DNA of 64,000 nucleotides, from the NCBI RefSeq assembly GCF_005543295.1, contig NZ_SRSG01000024.1, positions 62,001-126,000 of the forward strand, given 5' to 3'. The DNA comes from Halalkalirubrum salinum (GTDB lineage Archaea; Halobacteriota; Halobacteria; Halobacteriales; Haloferacaceae). Position numbers and translations under genes: made by a program. The notes below the pieces were generated by a model, which saw only the letters and a list, made by a program, of their open reading frames with translations, made no database searches and had not been told where the DNA came from. Shown here piece after piece: positions 17,363-26,418 of this stretch. Positions within the stretch are counted from its first letter, which is position 1; each line of letters begins with the position of its first letter.

Positions 17363-18172
17363 TCACTCAACGCGCCGTTGGGGTTCAGCGTGGTGTGCAC
17401 TGGCTCGATAGCGCTCATAAACTGCTGTGGCCCACTCGTGGACCGCCGGTGCGTCGCTGTCGACCAACGCGTGGACGGTTCCGGTGTTTTCTTCGTAACA
17501 ACTGATCGTAACGCGTTCGTCAAGTAGACCGACACCGTATGAAGGAAGATTCGCGTGCTCTAAAATGGTGAAATTGTCTTGCTGTACCATCTCCGAACTG
17601 CGCTTTGGGTACGTCGAAAGAAAGTACTGGTGGCATTCCGGTCGATCGATCAACGTCATCTCTACACCCTCGCCGACCAGTTGGTGAATCAGATCGAAAC
17701 ACAAATCCATCAGTGCAACTTCCGGGCGGAGAAACCGGATGGTGGTCGCCTCCCGAAGAAGTGACTCGAACCGGCTTACCGGGCGATACGGTGCATTGGG
17801 TTCGGCAGTGGTTACTGTTAGATCCGACCACGTCTCGAACGGAAGCTCACTGATCGCTTCCGGGAGCCAGTGCCAGACAGCCCGTAGCTTTCGCTCGGTT
17901 TCAACTCGATCGATCAGATCCTCCATCCCAGAGGCGATCACTGCTCCCAACCGTGTTGTCACGTACTGGTATCCGTCTTTGCGAACCCAGAGCCGATCGT
18001 CAAACTCGTCCAGCGTACGGCGCATCGTGGAAGATGAAACTCCAGCCAACTCGCACAGTTCCGAGCGGCTCCGGGGGCGCTCTGTTAGAGCTATCAACGT
18101 CGAAACGCGATGCTCGGACCGCGTGAGGTACGCTATGTCGCAAAACGGTGTGTCCCGGGGACGGTAATTCAT
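17363..18172 (-). CDS. HTH transcriptional regulator with FilR1-type C-terminal domain
   Basis: A 269-residue protein. An N-terminal winged helix (RPRSRSELCELAGVSSSTMRR TLDEF region, residues about 30-60) is followed by a linker helix and the methanogenesis-regulator FilR1-like domain in the C-terminal half (ATTIRFLRPEVALMDLCFDL ... VEMTLIDRPECHQYFLSTYP). Many haloarchaeal paralogues exist and their ligands are mostly unknown. Start 18172 gives MNYRPRDTPF; an upstream Met would add MRQVY. Its target could be the neighbouring OsmC gene or itself, but nothing in the sequence decides this. Confidence 0.78.
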   Translation of the reverse strand: MNYRPRDTPFCDIAYLTRSEHRVSTLIALTERPRSRSELCELAGVSSSTMRRTLDEFDDRLWVRKDGYQYVTTRLGAVIASGMEDLIDRVETERKLRAVWHWLPEAISELPFETWSDLTVTTAEPNAPYRPVSRFESLLREATTIRFLRPEVALMDLCFDLIHQLVGEGVEMTLIDRPECHQYFLSTYPKRSSEMVQQDNFTILEHANLPSYGVGLLDERVTISCYEENTGTVHALVDSDAPAVHEWATAVYERYRASAHHAEPQRRVE

Positions 18173-18422
18173 GTACACCTGCCTCAACTATCAAGATACG
18201 ATAAGGAACGTGATAATGATTATGCCCTCAAACATGACACTCACGCCTGAGATTATTGACGTTTCTTGATTCTAATATTATTGATATTTTGAATTCCAAG
18301 AAAAAAGATGCGAGCGATCGCGGCGAGACCGTGTTGGTCTGCGCCGTCGACGAACGGCCTGAAGCAGCGATTGCCGAGCCAATCAACGAAATGATTTTGC
18401 GACCCGGAACTCATCACGTGGT

Positions 18423-18596
18423 ATGGTTGATCTACTTCGTGTGTCGATCGTTGCCGCGATACTGGTATTCTTAGCGGCCGTGATTGTCTCGCTCGGCTGG
18501 ATCGATCCGGGCCCGGAGATCGCGGCCTTCGTCATCATGACGGTTGTCTCGTTTGCAGTCACCGATTGGTATCAAACACGGAAAGCGGAAGCGTAG
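18423..18596 (+). CDS. Small two-helix membrane protein
   Basis: A 57-residue protein made of two hydrophobic segments separated by a short GWIDPGPE loop (IVAAILVFLAAVIVSL and IAAFVIMTVVSFAV), with a basic C-terminus (WYQTRKAEA). The composition and the positive C-terminal end are those of a real small integral membrane protein. An overlapping +1 frame (18256-18474) is longer but less convincing. Function unknown. It converges with the eIF2B-like gene. Confidence 0.55.
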   Translation: MVDLLRVSIVAAILVFLAAVIVSLGWIDPGPEIAAFVIMTVVSFAVTDWYQTRKAEA

Positions 18597-18610
18597 CAGG
18601 CGTGAGGAAT

Positions 18611-19459
18611 TCAGATCTCTTCGATGCCGTGATCCGTAATCACGTGGTCAACGAACTCCAGGGGAGTTGCGTCGTAGGCAGGATTGTCGATAATGATGTT
18701 CTCGATCGGCTCGAGCATGACTTCCGAGCTCGGTCGGTAGGTGTTTTCGAAGACAAACCCGCTATCGATATGTTTCGCTCCGGAGCCAATAACTGCGATC
18801 GGCACGTCGAGTTCGTTCGCGGTCACGGCGATCGGGAACGTTCCAACGCGGTTGTACAGCGTGTCGTCGACGATGCAGTCGACACCCAAGAGGACCCGGT
18901 CACAGCGATCGAGGTAGTGGCCCGCAGCGCTGTCGACACAGAGATGAGTCTCGATCCGATCGATCGCCGCGAGCATCCGCGCGGTTTTCCGACCGATGTA
19001 CCGCGGGCGGGCCTCGGTAACGTGAGCGGTCATGTGCGCGCCGTCCATCGCAGCCGTTTCGACCGCCTCGAGCACTGTCGTCGAAAAGTCGTGGGTCAAA
19101 AACGTCTCGCCGTCCGAAAGCAGTTCGGCGGCGTTCGCGGCCGCTTCGCGTTTCCCTCGCTCGATGTCTTCGGCAACACGATCGATCGTCGCCGCAAGCA
19201 GCTCTTTGAGCTCTGGAATACTCGCTGCCTCGTCGACAACAGAGCGTTCGACCTCGCGCATCGCGTTGAATAACGACGCATGTGACGTATTTGCGCGTCT
19301 GAGTACGCCAATATTCTGCTGGATGTCGCGCTCGAACTCTTGCAAAGAGGTATATTCGCGCCCGAGCAGCTCTGAGAGCGCACGCGTCGCGTTAACGGCG
19401 ATTGCCGACGAGCTGTGTGTCTGCATCTCCTGGATCTCCGCGACGGTCTCGTCGATCAT
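18611..19459 (-). CDS. Translation initiation factor eIF2B-like protein (orphan paralogue)
   Basis: A 282-residue protein of the eIF2B alpha/beta/delta superfamily (SSAIAVNATRALSELLG; LTHDFSTTVLEAVE; VDSAAGHYLDRCDRVLLGVD; FPIAVTANELDVPIAVIGSG). The fold covers GTP-exchange subunits of eukaryotes and metabolic isomerases such as ribose-1,5-bisphosphate isomerase. A separate and better matching isomerase gene is present at 30.5 kb. This copy keeps the VDCIVDD loop but lacks the isomerase-type RPRNQG segment, reading EARPRYIGRK instead. The start at 19459 is chosen because the upstream extension is polar and atypical. Role unknown. Confidence 0.75.
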   Translation of the reverse strand: MIDETVAEIQEMQTHSSSAIAVNATRALSELLGREYTSLQEFERDIQQNIGVLRRANTSHASLFNAMREVERSVVDEAASIPELKELLAATIDRVAEDIERGKREAAANAAELLSDGETFLTHDFSTTVLEAVETAAMDGAHMTAHVTEARPRYIGRKTARMLAAIDRIETHLCVDSAAGHYLDRCDRVLLGVDCIVDDTLYNRVGTFPIAVTANELDVPIAVIGSGAKHIDSGFVFENTYRPSSEVMLEPIENIIIDNPAYDATPLEFVDHVITDHGIEEI

Positions 19460-19579
19460 ATCCGTACATATCGGGGCTGGCGCATAGACGTTCCGGGGCG
19501 CTTTTTCGCGGTGATTCTCAGGATCTGATATTTGCGCAATAACGCTTATATTCTCGAGAGTCGTCCGCAACGATATCTG

Positions 19580-21193
19580 ATGAGGGGTTTCGGACGGTTC
19601 GGTGCCGCCCACTGCAGTATTTGTGCCGCGACGCTGTCGAGTCACAACGCCGACGCGTCGCATCCAAATGTCGTCTGTCACGCTTGTGTGTCACGGATCG
19701 AAGTACCTCCCAGTGATCGGCCACAGATTGTGACAATCGACGGGATTCGCTGCTGGCAAATCAACGATGGTGATACCGTTCTCACGCTGCGGGACGCGAC
19801 CGACGCCGGGTCGTTCACGGCCTTTCGAGAGTCCCATTACACTGCCAAGGGGACACCTATCCAGTGGTTCGCTCCCGGGGCAGCCGACGAAGCGGTCAAA
19901 ATCAGAACTGAACCCGAAACCTACGCCGAACTGCGCGGATTTTTTGATCGGTTTGCTCCCCGAACGATATATCGATTTGCTGGTGTCGATCGTGATCCGG
20001 TAGCGATCGCAGGCCCCTCGAAACTGCATCCCGAAGCTGCCGGGCTGACCGCACCGCCGACGCTGGAGGCGATTACCGTCACTGAATTCCCCAAGCGCTG
20101 TCGGTTCACCGCGGCCTCAACGCGATCGATCGTTGTCCTCGGTCCTGAGGAGCGTCCAGATCTCACCGGCGTGGGTTCGAAACCCGCTCGCGTCGATCGA
20201 CTCCGGACGTTTGCGGCCGTTGCGCCGGGGATTGTTGATCGATCGGCGCTTTACGAACTCTGTACAGACGACGATCCGGAGGTTCGCTACGGGGCGACGC
20301 GGGCGTTGGCTGCCGTCGTCGCGTTCGATCCGACTGCTGGTCTCGGCTTTATTTCTGAGTTGCGGACGCTGCTTCGCTCCGAACAGCACCCAACCCGGCT
20401 GTACGCGCTTCGATCGCTGGCCTGTCTTGCCGAGGCGTATCCAGACGCTGTAGAACACCTAACCGACGCGGTGATCGACGAACTGGCAGGTGGTCACGAG
20501 CTAATCGATGCTGCGGCAACTCGTTTCTTGCTTCACATCTCCGAATACGAGCCCTACGCCGCGCTGGAAGGGCTCTCAAAGCTCGAATCGGTCGTCTCGA
20601 CGCAGCCGACTCGGACCGGCAAGCAGGCGTTGGCAGCAATCGGAACCATCGCACAGCGCTATCCGGACGCGGTTCGCCCGATCGTCCCGACCCTCTGTGA
20701 GAGTCTCGTCGCCGAGGATACGCGCTATCAAATCAGCGGGACGACTGCACTCGGGCGGGTCACGTCTGTGTATCCGGCGGCAGCGACTCCGATCGTTCCG
20801 CTCGTGTTAGACCTCCTTGATGCCGCAGAGCCTGAGTTGCGTGGCAACGCTGTTGGTATCCTTGCAGACATTGCGCAGGAGTATCCAACAGACGTCGCAC
20901 CATACGCTGGCGACATTGCTCCGTTGCTTTCTGATCCGGACGCGGCGACCCGGTCAAACGCGGTCGGCGCGCTCGCTCGAATCGCCTCCGTAAAACCGGA
21001 TCGAATTGCGCAATACGTGCCGACACTGACCGCGCTACTGTCGGACGAGTGGGCCCGTTCGCGGATTCATGCCTGCTGGGCCCTTGGGTACTGTCGGGCT
21101 GACGACGCAGCTTCCGAACTCAGGTCTGTCCGAGCGCAGGATCCGAGCGACGCGGCTCGCGATCGGGCTGCATGGGCGCTTTCACGACTGTGA
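19580..21193 (+). CDS. HEAT-repeat protein with N-terminal zinc-finger-like segment
   Basis: A 537-residue protein. The first 45 residues carry two CxxC pairs (CSIC and CHAC). About 180 residues without a recognised domain follow. The C-terminal 300 residues are helical HEAT-like repeats (DDDPEVRYGATRALAAVVAF; LRGNAVGILADIAQEYP; ATRSNAVGALARIASVKPD). HEAT arrays are protein-binding scaffolds. It has no signal peptide, so it is cytoplasmic. It is divergent from the eIF2B-like gene with about 120 bases between starts. Partner unknown. Confidence 0.75.
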   Translation: MRGFGRFGAAHCSICAATLSSHNADASHPNVVCHACVSRIEVPPSDRPQIVTIDGIRCWQINDGDTVLTLRDATDAGSFTAFRESHYTAKGTPIQWFAPGAADEAVKIRTEPETYAELRGFFDRFAPRTIYRFAGVDRDPVAIAGPSKLHPEAAGLTAPPTLEAITVTEFPKRCRFTAASTRSIVVLGPEERPDLTGVGSKPARVDRLRTFAAVAPGIVDRSALYELCTDDDPEVRYGATRALAAVVAFDPTAGLGFISELRTLLRSEQHPTRLYALRSLACLAEAYPDAVEHLTDAVIDELAGGHELIDAAATRFLLHISEYEPYAALEGLSKLESVVSTQPTRTGKQALAAIGTIAQRYPDAVRPIVPTLCESLVAEDTRYQISGTTALGRVTSVYPAAATPIVPLVLDLLDAAEPELRGNAVGILADIAQEYPTDVAPYAGDIAPLLSDPDAATRSNAVGALARIASVKPDRIAQYVPTLTALLSDEWARSRIHACWALGYCRADDAASELRSVRAQDPSDAARDRAAWALSRL

Positions 21194-21252
21194 GTCATCC
21201 CACCACTGGCCCACGGAGACAACGCTAAACCGACGGATCGCGAACGGTATGC

Positions 21253-21606
21253 ATGGGATTTCCAGTCCGATACTACTGTCCGCACTGTGAGACGATCGTC
21301 GAAATTGAACGGGATGGGTACCTCGCTGATAAGGCGGTCACACCGTTTCCGTTTGAGGGCTGGTCATACGAGCCACCGACCGCTGATTTTGAAGACGCCG
21401 ATGGGGTTGTGTTTCAGTGTGGTGAAGACGGGCTCGCGATCGACGGCGATGGCTGTGGCGAGCGGTTTTACTTGAGCTTTGTTCGATACGAGAATGGTGA
21501 AGAGCTCGATCCCCGAACGCCGACCGAACAGGTCCATCTTGGCAACGAATCCACACCACCGTCACCGTCAGGACCGCGGGGCCCTCCAAACGGCTTTTGG
21601 GGATGA
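21253..21606 (+). CDS. Small Cys-containing haloarchaeal protein
   Basis: A 117-residue protein with CPHC at residues 9-12 and two more Cys (FQCGEDG and DGCGERF) that could complete one zinc site. The C-terminal 25 residues are Pro/Gly-rich (PPSPSGPRGPPNGFWG) and probably disordered. No catalytic motif is visible. The start codon follows a 60-base gap after the HEAT gene on the same strand. Confidence 0.6.
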   Translation: MGFPVRYYCPHCETIVEIERDGYLADKAVTPFPFEGWSYEPPTADFEDADGVVFQCGEDGLAIDGDGCGERFYLSFVRYENGEELDPRTPTEQVHLGNESTPPSPSGPRGPPNGFWG

Positions 21607-21691
21607 GCCGTCGACCCTAGCTGGGACACTTTTGATGTCAGCTGCCAGCCGGCGGTGAGATTTCGTTCGGACGGAGGAATTAATATCGTGT

Positions 21692-22186
21692 GTGTCTATC
21701 TGTGTGATATTGAGCATCAACGTCGAGACACGGGTTGAGCCGCCTGGTGAGGCGGCGTACGTGTTGGACGCCTGGAACCTCAAAGAGCGAATTCGTGAGG
21801 AGGATGGCGTCCTCAGGCAGCGCCGCGGCTTTTTCACCGACGCGTACCGCCGATCGACGGCGCACCTGATCTTCGAGAACGCGGACCTCGTGGCGTTTGC
21901 GTGTGTTCGTCGGGACGGCTACATCCTCTTTTTAGCCGTTTCGCCCGACGCGAGAGGGCGCGGGTACGCCGAAGAGCTGGTCGCCGAGATCGCAGAAGAG
22001 TATCGATCGGTGAGCTGTCACGCCCGAGCAACGAACGAAAACGCCCTTGGCTTTTACGAACATCTCGGCTTTTCCATCAAGCGGCGGATCGACAACTATT
22101 ACGAGGACGGCGGTGACGCGTACTACCTCAAGTTGGGCACAGACAACGGAATTCGCGGCACACTTTCGGATCTCATTGGACGGTGA
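21692..22186 (+). CDS. GNAT family N-acetyltransferase
   Basis: A GNAT-fold enzyme of about 160 residues. The acetyl-CoA loop is visible as LAVSPDARGRGYAEELVAEI (pattern R/Q-x-x-G-x-G/A), followed by ARATNENALGFYEHLGF, the usual strand-helix at the end of the domain. The substrate is unknown. The start is uncertain: GTG at 21692 opens the frame, but TTG at 21710 would give MSINVETRV, closer to what I recall of relatives. The protein is cytoplasmic. Confidence 0.8.
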   Translation: MSICVILSINVETRVEPPGEAAYVLDAWNLKERIREEDGVLRQRRGFFTDAYRRSTAHLIFENADLVAFACVRRDGYILFLAVSPDARGRGYAEELVAEIAEEYRSVSCHARATNENALGFYEHLGFSIKRRIDNYYEDGGDAYYLKLGTDNGIRGTLSDLIGR

Positions 22187-22257
22187 CTCCAAGCTGCGTT
22201 CCGCCCAACAGACGTCGGACCGAAACCTTCCTGACCCGGTCGTGAGTACGAGGTCGT

Positions 22258-23964
22258 ATGCCAACGATCGCCGGCTGGCTTCACCTTGGTGTGATCGCTG
22301 CTGGCGTCGTCGGGACCCTGTTTTTGCTCCGGTGGGTGTGGGACCTTAGAGACCGTCCGGGCGCATGGTGGTTTCTCGGTGTGTTTTTGATCCAGTTTAC
22401 ACTCCTCTCTGGGTACGGGCTCGGCTACGTGATCTTCGATCTGCAGTTCCGCTACGGGATCGAGGTGCTCGGGTGGATCGCCGCAATTTGGCTGGGAACG
22501 CTGTATCTTGCGTTCGCGCTCGGCTACACCGGTCGAACAAACTGGTTGACCCCGCGATGGTATGGACCGGTCGTCGGGTTCGCATGTGCTACCACGGTAG
22601 CGATCGTCACGGATCCGCTACACGGGCTGTTAATTGGCGAGTTTGCGGTCGAATCTGTGACTGGATTGAGTGGCGTCAGGTATGAACGCGGCCCCCTCGT
22701 ATATGTCGCGTTCGCCGTTTCCGCCACCCAAATCGCGGTTGGCACAGCATTGCTCGTCGACACCGTCGTCAGTTACGGCCGGCTGTATCGCTCGGAGGCG
22801 ATCGCAGTCGGACTGAGTGCGGTTCCGCCCGCGGTTGGGTACGTCCTGTGGACGTTCGATCTCGGACCGGTCGCCGCGTTGAATCTCGTTCCCGCGCTGT
22901 TTTTACCCCACGTTGCGCTGGATGCATACGCGTTCACCCGATCGGATATGTTTGACCTCCATCCGGCGACCCGCAGAACAGGCGAACGCGCGGCGATCGA
23001 CGATCTCGCCAATCCCGTTGTCGTCGTTGACGAGTCGATGCGTGTCGTCACGCTCAACGGGGCAGCTGAATCGCTGTTTTCGACCACGAAGCGCCAGATA
23101 CTCGGCGAGTCGCTGTCTGCGTGCTACGACGGCGATTCAATCGATCCCACTCAAGATAGACAGACAGTGTCGATCCGGACCCGCGGCCGGCGCCAGGAGT
23201 TCACGATCGCCTCGAAGCCCCTCTCAACCGCCCCAGACACGCTCGTCGGGTATACCCTCGTTCTACAGGACGTGACCGACCAACGCCAGCGCAAACAGCG
23301 TCTTGAGGTGTTGAACCGAATTCTCAGACACAATCTGCGAAACGATCTCAACGTCGTCGTCGGGATGGCCCAGTTGCTCGGCGATCGCCACAGCGACGAC
23401 GACGAGAGCAGACACTATGTCGAGACGATCGAGCGAAACGCGACCGCGCTCATCGATCTCGGCACGACCGCCCAGCGGGTCGCAACTGCGCTCGAAAGCG
23501 ATGAACGCCCCCGATCGATCCAGATCGAGTCGTCAATCCGCTCGATCGCCGAACCGATCGCCAATCGAGAGCCCGAGTGGGAGGCGATCGTGGACATACC
23601 TGACACGCTTACCGTTGAGACAACAGCGACCCTGTTTGAGCTCGTCTTTGAGAATCTCATTGAGAACGGATTTGAACACAACAACGCGACTGAACCGAGG
23701 GTGACGATCGAGGCAGTGTCGATCTCTAGCGACGATGAGATTGAGATCACGGTTCGTGATAACGGACCTGGGATTCCAGATCATGAGCTTGGAGCGATCG
23801 AACGCGAGACAGAAACTGCGCTCGAACACGGCAGTAGCCTCGGGCTGTGGGTTATCAGGTGGGGCGTGACGGCTCTGGGTGGTGACAGCAGTTTTGAAAC
23901 TGATCCGGAAGGATCGGCGGTTACGATCCGGCTGCCGCGGGCGATTGGCGATCGCGAGGCGTAG
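22258..23964 (+). CDS. Membrane sensor histidine kinase (7TM + PAS + HATPase)
   Basis: A 568-residue protein. Residues about 1-230 hold seven hydrophobic helices of the N-terminal 7TM sensor type. A PAS domain follows (IDDLANPVVVVDESMRVVTL onward, about 250-340). The phospho-acceptor His358 lies in ILRHNLRNDLN, and the HATPase domain ends with N box FENLIENGFEHN, G1 DNGPGIP and G2 HGSSLGLWVI. No response regulator gene is adjacent, as is common for haloarchaeal kinases. The signal is unknown. Confidence 0.87.
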   Translation: MPTIAGWLHLGVIAAGVVGTLFLLRWVWDLRDRPGAWWFLGVFLIQFTLLSGYGLGYVIFDLQFRYGIEVLGWIAAIWLGTLYLAFALGYTGRTNWLTPRWYGPVVGFACATTVAIVTDPLHGLLIGEFAVESVTGLSGVRYERGPLVYVAFAVSATQIAVGTALLVDTVVSYGRLYRSEAIAVGLSAVPPAVGYVLWTFDLGPVAALNLVPALFLPHVALDAYAFTRSDMFDLHPATRRTGERAAIDDLANPVVVVDESMRVVTLNGAAESLFSTTKRQILGESLSACYDGDSIDPTQDRQTVSIRTRGRRQEFTIASKPLSTAPDTLVGYTLVLQDVTDQRQRKQRLEVLNRILRHNLRNDLNVVVGMAQLLGDRHSDDDESRHYVETIERNATALIDLGTTAQRVATALESDERPRSIQIESSIRSIAEPIANREPEWEAIVDIPDTLTVETTATLFELVFENLIENGFEHNNATEPRVTIEAVSISSDDEIEITVRDNGPGIPDHELGAIERETETALEHGSSLGLWVIRWGVTALGGDSSFETDPEGSAVTIRLPRAIGDREA

Positions 23965-24024
23965 CGCAGGCAGCAATGACCGCGATCGTGTGAGTGCCTG
24001 TCGCGGCGGCGCGGGAACGCACCA

Positions 24025-24032
24025 TTTATAAA
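24025..24032 (+). promoter_or_regulatory. TATA box of the rpl21e operon
   Basis: TTTATAAA lies 28 bases before the rpl21e start in an otherwise GC-rich spacer. It is the clear promoter for the informational operon that follows. Confidence 0.65.
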
Positions 24033-24060
24033 GCGACCGGCAGTAACAGAGTACACGACT

Positions 24061-24351
24061 ATGCCGAGCTCTAATGGCCCTATGCAAGGAACACGAGGAA
24101 AGCTCAAAAACCACCCACGGGATCGTGGCGCATCACCGCCACAGCGGGCGATCCAAGAGTTCGAAACCGGACAGAAGGTCCACCTCAAACTCGATCCAAG
24201 CGTCCCGGAAGGGCGATTCCACCCGCGGTTCAACGGCCACACCGGCGAGGTCGTCGGCAAGCAGGGTCGGGCGTTCCTCGTGTCGATCACCGACGGCGGC
24301 AAAGAAAAGACCGTCATCGCTCGGCCGGCACACCTCCGCGCACAGGCGTAA
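24061..24351 (+). CDS. rpl21e: 50S ribosomal protein L21e
   Basis: A 96-residue basic protein with the L21e pattern: [14 protein letters not shown] at the start, then [20 protein letters not shown] and [18 protein letters not shown]. It is a structural protein of the archaeal large ribosomal subunit. The length is standard. It heads the order rpl21e-rpo4-DUF655-ksgA, which is widely conserved in archaea and supports the call. Confidence 0.96.
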   Translation: MPSSNGPMQGTRGKLKNHPRDRGASPPQRAIQEFETGQKVHLKLDPSVPEGRFHPRFNGHTGEVVGKQGRAFLVSITDGGKEKTVIARPAHLRAQA

Positions 24352-24380
24352 GTTGGAACTCTGAGGAGATACGCAACGTT

Positions 24381-24737
24381 ATGACGATATTCAAAGAAAA
24401 AATCGACGAGGAGTACATGACCATCTCGGAGGTGAAAGCCGAACTCGCTGCGGTTGAGGCCGAACGAGCCGAGGACGAAGAACGCGAACTCCGATATGAG
24501 CTTGCCCGCGCGATCGAACACGTCAACCGGTTTGCGGAACTCGATCCAGAAGAATCCCGCGAGCTCGTCGAAGAGCTGCAGGCGATCGAGAAGGTCGACA
24601 ACGCGATCGCCCACAAGATTGCCGACCTGCTGCCGCAGGATCGAACCGAACTTCGGTCAGTCTTCGCGAAAGAGCGATTCGCCCTCGACGGCGAGGAACT
24701 CGACGAGATCCTCAACATCGTCGCGAAATACGCCTGA
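24381..24737 (+). CDS. rpoF: DNA-directed RNA polymerase subunit Rpo4 (RpoF)
   Basis: A 118-residue protein resembling Rpo4/RpoF, the archaeal equivalent of Rpb4, which pairs with Rpo7 to form the RNA polymerase stalk. The N-terminal tip (KIDEEYMTISEVKAELAAVE) and the HRDC-like helical C-terminus (VDNAIAHKIADLLPQDRTEL) are clear. It is very acidic. It follows rpl21e by 29 bases in the conserved gene order. Confidence 0.94.
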   Translation: MTIFKEKIDEEYMTISEVKAELAAVEAERAEDEERELRYELARAIEHVNRFAELDPEESRELVEELQAIEKVDNAIAHKIADLLPQDRTELRSVFAKERFALDGEELDEILNIVAKYA

Positions 24738-24797
24738 GGTCGACGGCGATCGCTAGACGGGCCTGTTTTTAAGTATCAGCTTCGCGTACGTATCAGT

Positions 24798-25400
24798 ATG
24801 TCTTCACCCACGGACGCTGGCGACACTGAGTCCGACGAGACGAGCGCCGCCCTCGTTCTGGATTATCTCCCTCACGGTCGCGCCGACGACGACCGTCCAC
24901 AGTACCAGAAATCGTCGATCGCCTACGCAATGGATATCGAGTCGTTCGGCCTGTATGAACTCTCGCTGACCGACGATGCGGACCTGTCTATTGGCGACGA
25001 ACTCCAGATCGACCCGGAGCCAGACCCGGAGATTGTCGATCGGTACCGTCTCGTCGAGTACGACGATCTCTCCGGTGGGGCCAAATCAGAACTGGAATAC
25101 GCGGTCGCCGATATCATCGATGACGACGAGCGCCGCTTCGTCGATTTCTACAACGACGCCCAGCCGATCACGCTTCGGCTTCATCAGTTGAACCTCCTCC
25201 CGGGGATCGGCAAAAAGCTCAGAAACGGCATCCTCGACGAGCGCAAGCGCGGGCCCTTCGAGAGTTTCGAGGACCTCACCGATCGAATTTCGGGACTGCA
25301 CAGTCCGAAAGAGACGATCAAAGAGCGCATTCTCGAAGAACTCCGTGAGGATGATCTCAAGTACCGCGCCTTCGTTCGGCCGGGAGAACCGCGCTCATAG
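24798..25400 (+). CDS. DUF655 protein with helix-hairpin-helix
   Basis: A 200-residue protein of the DUF655 family. The N-terminal half is an OB-like beta fold (VLDYLPHGRADD; DIESFGLYELSL). The C-terminal half contains a helix-hairpin-helix (LHQLNLLPGIGKKLRNGILD) that suggests RNA or DNA binding. Its fixed place between rpo4 and ksgA in archaea points to ribosome or RNA metabolism. No member has a function I can cite with confidence. The acidic 20-residue N-terminus is variable. Confidence 0.9.
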   Translation: MSSPTDAGDTESDETSAALVLDYLPHGRADDDRPQYQKSSIAYAMDIESFGLYELSLTDDADLSIGDELQIDPEPDPEIVDRYRLVEYDDLSGGAKSELEYAVADIIDDDERRFVDFYNDAQPITLRLHQLNLLPGIGKKLRNGILDERKRGPFESFEDLTDRISGLHSPKETIKERILEELREDDLKYRAFVRPGEPRS

Positions 25401-25484
25401 TGGGGCGGGCAACCGAATAAGAGCAATCTCTTGGCCCTAGGCGAAACGAGACGTTTACACCGCTGCCCTGATTATCGACCGGCA

Positions 25485-26414
25485 ATGAGCGATCAACGCG
25501 CACCGTCCGCTGGCAGTCGATCGCCGGCCTCGGCGGGCGGTGACCAACCCGACGGGTCGAGAGATCCGGATGCACTCATCCGCCGAGCGGGTGCGTCGGG
25601 TAACCCCGAGTTCGACCAGCACTTTCTCGTCGACGATCGTGTCGTTGATCGAATCCCGACGTACCTCCCCGAAGACGCCGATCGGAGCCATATCCTCGAA
25701 ATCGGGGGCGGTCCCGGCGTGTTAACGGATCGGCTGCTCACGGTTGCCGATCGGTTGACAGTCGTCGAGCGCGACGACACGTTCGTTGCGCATCTCCGTA
25801 CCGAGTTTGCAACGGCGATTGCGGAGGACCGACTCCAGGTCGTTGCCGGCGATGCTCTCGAAGTGGCCTTCCCTGAAGGCGTCACCGCCTGTGTGTCGAA
25901 CCTCCCGTACGGCGTCTCCAGTGAGATCTCGTTTCGCCTGTTTCCCCTGTCGATTCCGATGGTATTGACCTTCCAGCGTGAGTTTGCCGAGCGAATGGTC
26001 GCCGAGGCCGGCACATCTGAGTACGGCCGCCTGTCGGTCGGCGCACAGCACTACGCAGATGTCTCGATTGCAGAGCACGTGCCACGGGAGGCGTTCGATC
26101 CGCCGCCGGCGGTCCAGAGCGCGATCGTCCGCTGTATCCCGCGCAAGCCCGATTACACCGTCGACGACGAAGCATTCTTTTTTGACTTCGTCAAGGCGTT
26201 GTTTACCCAGCGACGGAAGACGATCAGAAACGGAATTCGGAACACGACTCACATCTCTGGCATCGATCGACCAGCGGCAGTGATCGAAGCCGCGGACGAT
26301 GAGCTACTCCGCAAACGGGCTGGCGCACTGGCCCCGAAGACGTTCGCGGAGCTGACAGCGATCGCCGCGGCGCACGGGTTCGACGAGGGCCGCCAGGATG
26401 GTGACGGAGGATGA
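25485..26414 (+). CDS. ksgA: 16S rRNA dimethyladenosine transferase KsgA/RsmA
   Basis: A 309-residue SAM-dependent methyltransferase. It has the SAM motif ILEIGGGPGVLTDRLL near residues 70-85, the acidic ligand in LTVVERDD, and the catalytic motif NLPYGVSSEISFRLF, where NLPY is diagnostic. It dimethylates two adjacent adenines in the last hairpin of 16S rRNA. The start at 25485 gives MSDQRAPSAG; an earlier in-frame Met would add a basic leader. The N-terminal 40 residues are low-complexity. Confidence 0.94.
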   Translation: MSDQRAPSAGSRSPASAGGDQPDGSRDPDALIRRAGASGNPEFDQHFLVDDRVVDRIPTYLPEDADRSHILEIGGGPGVLTDRLLTVADRLTVVERDDTFVAHLRTEFATAIAEDRLQVVAGDALEVAFPEGVTACVSNLPYGVSSEISFRLFPLSIPMVLTFQREFAERMVAEAGTSEYGRLSVGAQHYADVSIAEHVPREAFDPPPAVQSAIVRCIPRKPDYTVDDEAFFFDFVKALFTQRRKTIRNGIRNTTHISGIDRPAAVIEAADDELLRKRAGALAPKTFAELTAIAAAHGFDEGRQDGDGG

Positions 26415-26418
26415 GCCA

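Noticed and set aside
18256..18474. 72-codon frame upstream of the small membrane protein
   Set aside because: It begins at TTG and ends inside the better supported two-helix protein in another frame. A middle part looks protein-like, so a decayed gene is possible, but evidence is too thin to call it.
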